Source: CAVPCZ01 sp963779225
GTDB taxonomy: Bacteria; Bacteroidota; Ignavibacteria; UBA10030; UBA6906
Length of the DNA stretch: 64,000 nt
Assembly (NCBI GenBank): GCA_963779225.1
Contig: CAVZWW010000003.1
Coordinates: 1,364,001 to 1,428,000, forward strand
Direction: 5' to 3'
Shown here: one piece after another, positions 58,208-64,000 of the stretch
How the letters are laid out: every line of letters starts with the position of its first letter
How positions within the stretch are numbered: the stretch's first letter is position 1
The notes under the pieces: model-generated
What the model saw: the letters and a program-made list of their open reading frames with translations, nothing else
What the model was told of the DNA's origin: nothing
The model's database searches: none
Translations under genes and position numbers: made by a program

Positions 58208-59533
58208 ATGTATCATTCTGCAAGATTCGCACTGCTTGCGCTGTTTGTTCTTTTTGTCGGAACGACTGCGGTAAACTCAGCGGAGCTGTACGTAGCCAAA
58301 GACAGGGGCGATAATCAGAACGCCGGCACAAAGGCGGCCCCTTTCAAGAATCTCGAAGCAGCGCTCAAGATAGCAAAGGCGGGCGATAAGATCTTTGTGG
58401 CCCAGGGCAACTACGTCGGCCTCAGAGACAAGGGATACCTGGAAGCCCCACAGCCTGTGGAGTTGATGGGTGGCTATTCGCCTGATTTCTCCAGCCGGGA
58501 TATAGTGAAGTATCCGACGATGGTTGCTCCGAATAATGAATCCGCAGCCAGTGGCAGAAAGCCCCTGCTGAGCATTCTCAAGGTGCCCGCGGGGAGCCAT
58601 TTCATTCTTGACGGCTTCATCTTCGACCGCGGCGGTCAGAACGCCTATTCGCCGAAGGACGGGTTTATCCAGGGACTGGGTGGCCGCAAACTGGCATCGA
58701 CCGAAAAACCCACCACGGGCAACAGCACGGTTGAAGAACCGCTGGTGTGTTTCACCAACAAAGTCAATGCAAAAATCGAAGGCGAGCTCACCATCCGGAA
58801 CTGTACTTTCCTTAACGGCCACTTCGGCATTCAGGGAGGTTTCAAAAAAGGGACCGTCAAGATACTCAACAATATCTTCCTCGCAAACAAGATGGCCGCC
58901 ATCGAAATATTCGGCACAGGGGGAAAGAAAGGTCCGAAAGGGCCGATCTCAAAAGATGGGGATGTGGAGATTGCCAACAACACCATCCTGTTCACCTGGA
59001 GCCGCCTGAAGGATTTTGCCGACATGGGCTACGGCGTCCGCGTGATGACCATGCTGTCTTATAACATTCACGACAACCTTATCGGCTGTAATATCCTGAC
59101 CGGCATTGATCACACGCGTGGCAATCTGAACGAATGGATCAAGATCGACAACAATATCATCTTCATGAACAAGCAGGCGCCCCTGCTGTACGTCGAGCCC
59201 GGCAAATCGGCCGCAGGCATGATGGAACGGGTGAAAATCGAGGATGTGGGCGCCGATCTGGGCCTGGCCAGCTGCAAGAATAATTCCGAGACCCTGGGTT
59301 CGCCGCTGCCGCTCAACAAGATCTACTTTGAGAATTACCTGAATGCACGCTACAGTGAAAAAGCCGACTACGATCCCAACTCACCGGCCAATGTTTTGCG
59401 GGAAGTGTTTGGACTTCCCAAGCAGGGCAAACTGACTACGCAGGTGTCGATGTTCGCCAATCGCTATCCCAGCGAAGATGCCCTGAAACTGTTCGGTGCG
59501 AAGGCTGGTGTCGGGGCGCAAAAGCCCATGTAA
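58208..59533 (+). CDS. Exported right-handed beta-helix protein
   Basis: This 441-residue protein has a signal peptide (ARFALLALFVLFVGTTAVNS, then AELYV). It starts with YVAKDRGDNQNAGTKAAPFKN and the following LEAALKIAKAGDKIFVAQGNY, the DUF1565-like entry of parallel beta-helix proteins. It continues with repeated strand motifs such as ELTIRNCTFLNGHFGIQG, TVKILNNIFLANKMAAIEI, DVEIANNTILF and WIKIDNNIIFM. Such folds bind or cleave polysaccharides. No catalytic residues could be assigned. A strong promoter lies upstream and a strong terminator 62 bases downstream, so it is a monocistronic, probably abundant protein. Confidence 0.82.
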   Translation: MYHSARFALLALFVLFVGTTAVNSAELYVAKDRGDNQNAGTKAAPFKNLEAALKIAKAGDKIFVAQGNYVGLRDKGYLEAPQPVELMGGYSPDFSSRDIVKYPTMVAPNNESAASGRKPLLSILKVPAGSHFILDGFIFDRGGQNAYSPKDGFIQGLGGRKLASTEKPTTGNSTVEEPLVCFTNKVNAKIEGELTIRNCTFLNGHFGIQGGFKKGTVKILNNIFLANKMAAIEIFGTGGKKGPKGPISKDGDVEIANNTILFTWSRLKDFADMGYGVRVMTMLSYNIHDNLIGCNILTGIDHTRGNLNEWIKIDNNIIFMNKQAPLLYVEPGKSAAGMMERVKIEDVGADLGLASCKNNSETLGSPLPLNKIYFENYLNARYSEKADYDPNSPANVLREVFGLPKQGKLTTQVSMFANRYPSEDALKLFGAKAGVGAQKPM

Positions 59534-59595
59534 TGCGCTTGGCAACAGGGTCTCTCCGACTTTCACAGCGGGGTAAAGACCGGATCTGAACATGG

Positions 59596-59630
59596 AACGG
59601 GGAAACAAATAGCTTTTGTTTCCCCGTTTT
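59596..59630 (+). terminator. Strong rho-independent terminator
   Basis: A perfect 14-bp stem (AACGGGGAAACAAA / TTTGTTTCCCCGTT) with a 5-base loop is followed by TTT; the A/T-rich parts also allow function on the minus strand. Confidence 0.85.
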
Positions 59631-59690
59631 CAATCTATTCCCCTTGCGGATGCAGTGAGTGATCGCAGCAGAGAAGTCCGATGGTTGTAG

Positions 59691-59927
59691 CGGAAGAGCT
59701 CATTATGCCCGGGCGGAGTGCCGCACGAACATCGGTGGTCATCGAATGGAGAGCCTGACTTTCTCTCCGTCGGTTCGGAAATTCTCTTCACGTTCTACTG
59801 GCCGGAAGCGGGGAGCTGGGAAGGGAACGACTTCGCAGTTCAATTGACTGCGCCTCACGTTGCTGCCTCTGATCACCCTCTTGTGGCTGCACCTGCATCG
59901 GGCGCATGTGTACTGATAACAGTTTGA
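59691..59927 (+). pseudogene. C-terminal remnant of an unidentified protein
   Basis: After a TAG at 59688-59690 the frame reads GVPHEHRWSSNGEPDFLSVG, then SEILFTFYWPEAGSWEGNDF and AVQLTAP, ending at TGA 59925-59927. The aromatic-rich, strand-like middle looks like the C-terminal domain of a carbohydrate-active or similar enzyme, but no N-terminal part exists and I cannot name the family. It overlaps the poorly supported tail of the minus-strand beta-helix frame, which suggests a rearrangement junction near 59930-60000. Confidence 0.3.
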
Positions 59928-60819
59928 TCGGCGGTAGTTCAAATGCTCTGTCAACCACGTGGTTATGCGGAAAACGAGGTTTGCTTTTTAACGTAACAGT
60001 GTCACCGAGGAACGTTACGACTGCAGGCCGGGTATTGTCACCGAGAATCTCGATGCCGCCGCCGTTCCCCGTCGCGGAATTACCCCTGATCAGATTGTAC
60101 TGCAGTATGGTATTTGAGTGCGAAAGGTGGATGCCGCCTCCCGCATGGGAGTGATTGTAGACAATGGTATTGCCGCTGAGCAGGATATCACAGGAGGTGA
60201 CACCCACGCCCCCACCGGAAGGTCCTTGCTCACCGCCGCTCATGATGTAGGCGATCAGGCAATCGGAAATCCTTACCTTGTTGAACCCGACGACGCTGAT
60301 GCCCCCGCCATGGTTAAATGGCCAGTTCGGCCCGATGGCTTTCCCGTACTGAATCCGGCAGAAGGCGAAAATTGTGGAGTCGTTCGTGACGGCCGGTTCG
60401 AACAACCGGATGTGCTTCCATCCTCCCAGCGTGGTACCCCGGTTGCTCCACCCCGTGGTGTCTTTGATGGTGAAGAGTATCGTGTCGGTCTGAGTACCGA
60501 TGGCGAGAAGGCGGCCGTTGACCAGGAGCTCGTAGTGTCCCTGGAACTCCACCGTAACGCCGGGTTCGATCCGCAAGCTGGAATCATTTGGGATGGTAAT
60601 ATCTCCCGTAATGAGGTAGGGCGATCCCATCACAGTCCATGTTCCACTGACCTCACCGGGAGGCACGGTGGTTTGGGCCAGCGTCGTCGCTCCGGCAACA
60701 CCCAGGAGAAGAATGAGAGAAAGAAATCCTGGCCAGGACCTGGCGTGCTTTCCGTTCGTGGGGATTCCCTTTCGGCATGTGATCTGGATCGCTCTGACCG
60801 GGCCGAATGGTCCGGACAC
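59788..60819 (-). CDS. Right-handed beta-helix protein, probably truncated
   Basis: The frame gives 343 residues from GTG 60819, with a signal-like segment (WPGFLSLILLLGVAGATTLA). Residues 55-280 show beta-helix repeats: PYLITGDITIPNDSSLRIEPG, NKVRISDCLIAYIMSGG, DILLSGNTIVYNHSHAGGG and NTILQYNLIRGNSATGNGGG. From about residue 285 the sequence loses strand character and becomes Arg/Gln-rich, so the true reading frame probably ends near 59960 and the original C-terminus (often a sorting domain) is lost. No ribosome binding site precedes the GTG. The gene may be non-functional. Confidence 0.6.
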   Translation of the reverse strand: MSGPFGPVRAIQITCRKGIPTNGKHARSWPGFLSLILLLGVAGATTLAQTTVPPGEVSGTWTVMGSPYLITGDITIPNDSSLRIEPGVTVEFQGHYELLVNGRLLAIGTQTDTILFTIKDTTGWSNRGTTLGGWKHIRLFEPAVTNDSTIFAFCRIQYGKAIGPNWPFNHGGGISVVGFNKVRISDCLIAYIMSGGEQGPSGGGVGVTSCDILLSGNTIVYNHSHAGGGIHLSHSNTILQYNLIRGNSATGNGGGIEILGDNTRPAVVTFLGDTVTLKSKPRFPHNHVVDRAFELPPIKLLSVHMRPMQVQPQEGDQRQQREAQSIELRSRSLPSSPLPASRT

Positions 60820-60906
60820 AACTGTCCGGATGAGGGTATCACCCCGCGGGAGAAGAGGGAGTGCAGGAGGGGTTCGCGCGAATCGTCGGTAGCCGCTACG
60901 GAAGTG

Positions 60907-63027
60907 TCAATTCGTCCCCTTCAGGAATTTCTCCTGCAGCCACCGACCGAATTCTTCTCCGAAGTCCATGTTTCCGTGTCCTGCCTGCTGAACACGGACG
61001 TATCTGATGTCGTACCCCGCGTCCCTGAGCATCCCGACAAACTGGTCCGTGTTGTCGATCGGCAAAGCGCGGTCCTCGGTTCCGTGGAATACAACATAGC
61101 TCAGCTCTTTGCCCCCTCCAATATGGTTTCGCATGTCATCGTCCCGGTCAGCTCTACCAGGGGGTACAGGCGTCCCGGAAATGATTGCGGCGGCATCGAA
61201 GAGCTCCGGATGCAGCATGCTTAATCTCCAGGTTCCGTAGCCACCCATCGAAAAGCCCATGCAAAGAGTCTTGTCAATGGGTAGAATGGTTTTGATCTTT
61301 TCAATCAGATACGCGGCATCCACGTGGTCCGTCGTCCGCCACCAGCCGCTGAGGTTCCTCCCCCTGGGCGCGAGGATGATCGCGTTGGGGTCCATGATGT
61401 TCCGTGCAGCCTCGCGTGCAAACCCAACCTCATCCACGCCACTCCCATGAAGACCAACATACAGTCGGTACCGTGCTGACCCATCGTATCCTCTGGGGAA
61501 GACGATGGAAAAAGGCTGCAGGGTGCTGTCAACGGGAGAGCGAAACGCGGACAGGAGGTACCCGCTTTCTCTGTAGATCGTTCCTTTTACTTCGAATATC
61601 CCGGCCACCGAGAGCACATCTTCCACGTCACGCATCACTTCCTCCAGGTTGCCGCGGTCGGTGAATGTTTGAATGCGTTTGTTCAAGGCATCGGCGCGGT
61701 AACGTAACGCATCGACACTGCTGGAATGTTCGAGAGATCCCCCGCCCGCGAGGGGTCTGCCGATGAGTGTACGGATTTGTTCCAATGCCCGGGCGTCATA
61801 CCGGTACAGTTCTTCCGCCCATGTTGTCGAGTCTCGCGTCACGGCGGTGAACCTATAGCTGCCCGGACCCGCAGGAAGCGGAAACGAGCTTTCTAGCATC
61901 GTACGGCCCGGCGGGAACATCCTCCGGGTCGCTCCCGTCCAGAGTACCTTTCCGGTCCGGTCACGGATGGACTGGGCTATCGAGAGTGTCTGTTGTTCCG
62001 GCGACCAGACTGCAAACGAGACGCTCCCGCTGTCTTCCATTGTGAGGCGTGTTCCCGGTCGGCCGACGAATGAGAGTGGCGATGTCTTCCGGTAGACAAA
62101 GGTCAATGGAGCAAACCTCCTGAGAGGCGTCCTCTCCGAGTCGAAGTGAAGGTTCTCCAGATAGGTGAGGCGGGTCGCGGTGCCGTTGTCGCCCTGGCTT
62201 GTGTAGCGGATATTGATCCCTGCATGTGGATCCAGGAGCGGATGGTATGGAGAAAGCTCTGTCCACGGGATCCGGATGAAGTAGTGTGCGGTCATGGTCA
62301 CGGTATCGATCTCGATCCGTGGCGGCATCTCACCGACCCGCCGGAGGAAGTAGGTTCCGTCTGTGTTCACGAGCACGGAAACCGGCCTGCCCAGTTCGCG
62401 GCTGAATCCGAATGCATGAAAACGGCTCGTGTAGACACTGCTCTTGCTGTCGGGTACTACAAAATTCACCATAAACCCGTCCCCGTAGCGCCATGACCGG
62501 TCGCCATCCTTGAAGTGGGCATCATGTACCGTGGCGCGGAGGAGAAGAGCGTTTTGATCAAAGCTGAGTCCTGCTTCAACGCGGGGGAGGGGTTCCTGGC
62601 TTGCCAGCACGAGAGGTGTCCACTCGCCCTCCCGGATCACGAGGGCCTTTTCGTCTGATGTACGGAACGCTTCCCTTGCAGCCCGCTTGATGATTGTGTC
62701 ATACCGCGGGTCGGAGCGGATTGCGTCCAGGTCCGAGTCCAGTTCAAAATGAAGGTAATCCACAAAACCGTGGGAAACCGAGCCGTCAAGCCATACGATG
62801 GAAGAGTCAATCTGACCGTTGAGTGAAAAGAGATACGCCATCCTGTACCAGCTGATGGGGTCATCCGGACTTAGGGCGACGAGGTTCCGTGCATAGACCA
62901 GGGCGGAATCATATGTGCCGGAGGCGTAAAAAACGTCGACTTTCGACCGAAGCTGAGCTCTCTGGGCGATTGTGACGGAAGAGAACCCGTAGAGCAGTCC
63001 AAGAAGCACAAGTGGCGGTAGCTTCAC
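60907..63027 (-). CDS. Exported esterase with N-terminal TPR and CBM9-like regions
   Basis: This 706-residue protein has a signal peptide (KLPPLVLLGLLYGFSSVTIA). Residues 25-110 contain TPR-like helices (SALVYARNLVALSPDDPISWY). Residues 140-290 resemble the CBM9/DOMON-like domain of DUF1083 type (VEAGLSFDQNALLLRATVHD, WRYGDGFMVNFVVPD, HYFIRIPWTEL). The C-terminal 230 residues are an alpha/beta hydrolase of the esterase/PHB-depolymerase type with nucleophile S593 (GFSMGGYG), D652 (HGTEDRALP) and H684 (QAGHGN). It would hydrolyse esters, possibly on polysaccharides, outside the cytoplasm. The substrate is inferred only from the domain mix. Confidence 0.82.
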   Translation of the reverse strand: MKLPPLVLLGLLYGFSSVTIAQRAQLRSKVDVFYASGTYDSALVYARNLVALSPDDPISWYRMAYLFSLNGQIDSSIVWLDGSVSHGFVDYLHFELDSDLDAIRSDPRYDTIIKRAAREAFRTSDEKALVIREGEWTPLVLASQEPLPRVEAGLSFDQNALLLRATVHDAHFKDGDRSWRYGDGFMVNFVVPDSKSSVYTSRFHAFGFSRELGRPVSVLVNTDGTYFLRRVGEMPPRIEIDTVTMTAHYFIRIPWTELSPYHPLLDPHAGINIRYTSQGDNGTATRLTYLENLHFDSERTPLRRFAPLTFVYRKTSPLSFVGRPGTRLTMEDSGSVSFAVWSPEQQTLSIAQSIRDRTGKVLWTGATRRMFPPGRTMLESSFPLPAGPGSYRFTAVTRDSTTWAEELYRYDARALEQIRTLIGRPLAGGGSLEHSSSVDALRYRADALNKRIQTFTDRGNLEEVMRDVEDVLSVAGIFEVKGTIYRESGYLLSAFRSPVDSTLQPFSIVFPRGYDGSARYRLYVGLHGSGVDEVGFAREAARNIMDPNAIILAPRGRNLSGWWRTTDHVDAAYLIEKIKTILPIDKTLCMGFSMGGYGTWRLSMLHPELFDAAAIISGTPVPPGRADRDDDMRNHIGGGKELSYVVFHGTEDRALPIDNTDQFVGMLRDAGYDIRYVRVQQAGHGNMDFGEEFGRWLQEKFLKGTN

Positions 63028-63470
63028 GACAACCTCCTACCAAGGTGAAAGGACCAGTGCCTGGATGGAGTCTCCTCCTGCAGTATACGAGATTCTCAGA
63101 AATTCGATGCGTTTGAATGTCTAGAACGACGGAGGATTCCGGGGCCGGGCCGGTTGATGGCTTCCACCATTACACCTGCAAGGGCGATGTTCAGGCGGAG
63201 TCACCCACTGCGCTGCCATGTCCAGTAGTAACAGAGGGGAGAGATAATAGGAGTTTGAGGATGCCGATTAGAGCGTTATGCGTGTCCACGACGAGCGTTT
63301 TGTACACAAACCGCCCCGCGAGCGCAAAGCAGCTGCAGCTGTTCCGGTTCACGCTGGCTCACTGGCGGCTCCTGGTATGTGAAAGCTTGCTGTTTCGCGT
63401 CACCCGCCGTGCACTTATCGAAGCTCCAGCTGCGGTCACGCACGCCTTGTCGTGAGGTTTCTGTTCGGTC
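63028..63470. other. Intergenic region, nothing recognised
   Basis: About 443 bases upstream of the esterase gene and downstream of the partial dehydrogenase gene. A plus-strand frame at 63117-63455 lacks a ribosome binding site and protein-like composition. Confidence 0.45.
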
Positions 63471-64000
63471 TCAGGCGTCCTCGGCAATCGTCGAATAGTA
63501 AGTTGTCACCCGCTCCCGAGAACCGGGTCGCGTATAGACGTCCGGCCGTCTGGAGGAAATCACTTCCGCAATAACCTTGGCCACTGTTTCTGCGGATTGG
63601 GCGTCCGGCAGGGAACGAGAGTCCGGCCCTCCGTGACGGGCATTCAGGCCGAATTCGGTTGCCACCACGCCGGGTGACACCAGCGAGAACTGGATCCCCG
63701 GATGAGTCTGCTGGACTTCCATGCGGAAGTTCGTGGTGAGGGCATTCAGATAGTGTTTCGCGCCGTTATACGCAGACCGCATAATGGCAAAGGGTATCCG
63801 GCCCAGCATCGACGAAACGTTTATTACAAGCCCGGCATTTTGTGACTGAAAGTGTGGAAGGACTTCTTGCATCCCGTAGAGTGCGGATTTCACGTTCACG
63901 AGCATCATCTCGTCGATGTCTTCATCCGTGAGTTTCGAGGGGGGCCTGCTGATTCCCTGGCCGACGTTGTTGATCCACACATCGATGTGTCCAAAGCGGG
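63471..64000 (-). CDS. Short-chain dehydrogenase/reductase, N-terminus outside the window
   Basis: The frame runs off the right edge of the window. Visible parts of the SDR fold are FGHIDVWINNVG (the NNAG motif that follows the cofactor-binding half), VINVSSMLG (catalytic serine), SAYNGAKHYLNALT (Tyr-x3-Lys pair) and SLVSPGVVATEF. The Gly-rich nucleotide-binding motif lies beyond base 64000. It would oxidise or reduce an unknown alcohol/carbonyl with NAD(P)(H). The two bases before the stop end the protein with TIAEDA. Confidence 0.88.
   Translation of the reverse strand, partial: RFGHIDVWINNVGQGISRPPSKLTDEDIDEMMLVNVKSALYGMQEVLPHFQSQNAGLVINVSSMLGRIPFAIMRSAYNGAKHYLNALTTNFRMEVQQTHPGIQFSLVSPGVVATEFGLNARHGGPDSRSLPDAQSAETVAKVIAEVISSRRPDVYTRPGSRERVTTYYSTIAEDA

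Noticed and set aside
60118..61224. 368-codon plus-strand open frame
   Set aside because: It spans the complement of two minus-strand genes and their gap, and lacks any recognisable domain.
63117..63455. 112-codon plus-strand frame
   Set aside because: There is no ribosome binding site, no motif, and mixed composition; treated as intergenic.
1..64000. tRNA, rRNA, CRISPR arrays, transposases, integrases or prophage genes
   Set aside because: None was seen: no TTCGA-type arm with matching acceptor stem, no regular spacer-repeat array, and no recombinase motifs in the plausible proteins.

Overview
The window looks like a chromosome fragment of an uncultivated member of the Fibrobacteres-Chlorobi-Bacteroidetes group, most likely an Ignavibacteria- or Kryptonia-like lineage. 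Three secreted proteins (48623-50806, 51673-52368, 57077-57733) end in a Por/type IX-type C-terminal sorting domain with a YPNPFNP core, and several small beta-barrel outer-membrane proteins and lipoproteins are present. Base composition is moderately GC-rich, with AT-richer islands at about 5.0-6.0 kb and 53.7-55.5 kb. Promoter-like sites are close to canonical sigma-70 (TTGAC[AT], exactly 17 bases, TATATT), not the TANNTTTG type of Bacteroidia. No tRNA, rRNA, CRISPR array, insertion sequence or prophage was recognised.

Layout. 0-10 kb: end of a glycerophosphodiesterase gene, outer-membrane proteins, a membrane-anchored metallophosphoesterase, a plant-type phosphofructokinase and a MacB-like ABC exporter. 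10-18 kb: an M16 peptidase pair (one active, one inactive), an unusual HD hydrolase-CBS-HEPN fusion, an OmpA/MotB protein and a PLP decarboxylase. 18-22 kb: a gene-poor, partly decayed stretch with a frameshifted second HD hydrolase, a broken DUF6174-like lipoprotein gene, a methyltransferase and a STAS protein. 22-26 kb: the aguB-aguA agmatine-to-putrescine operon and a secreted CocE-type hydrolase.

26.6-36.3 kb is the most distinctive region: a same-strand cluster of a glycyl-radical-enzyme activase, an unusual glycyl radical enzyme with a GCHWC active-site loop, a URO-D-fold protein, a sugar-type ABC importer (lipoprotein plus two permeases, no ATPase) and two medium-chain dehydrogenases. 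It reads as an anaerobic catabolic pathway for an imported small organic, probably sugar- or polyol-like, compound; the substrate cannot be told from sequence. A TPR/GWxTD protein follows.

38-48 kb: a divergent signalling pair (receiver-thioredoxin reductase-like fusion versus cNMP-domain histidine kinase), a VIT1-like protein, a K+ channel, a Ser/Thr kinase with TPRs and an outer-membrane protein whose upstream region carries four TGTC repeats at exactly 11-bp spacing (PhoB/OmpR-like architecture). 48-64 kb: type IX-sorted secreted proteins, a GIY-YIG protein, an amino-sugar set (five-bladed-propeller glycosidase, NagB-like deaminase, PIG-L deacetylase), an M19 dipeptidase, a rod-like RNA with the SRP RNA signature lacking its apical loop, beta-helix proteins, a large esterase and a partial short-chain dehydrogenase.

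Several genes carry small lesions (20.26 kb, 32.55 kb, 19.60 kb, and the RNA tip at 56.86 kb). They may be real decay or assembly/sequencing errors; reads would decide.
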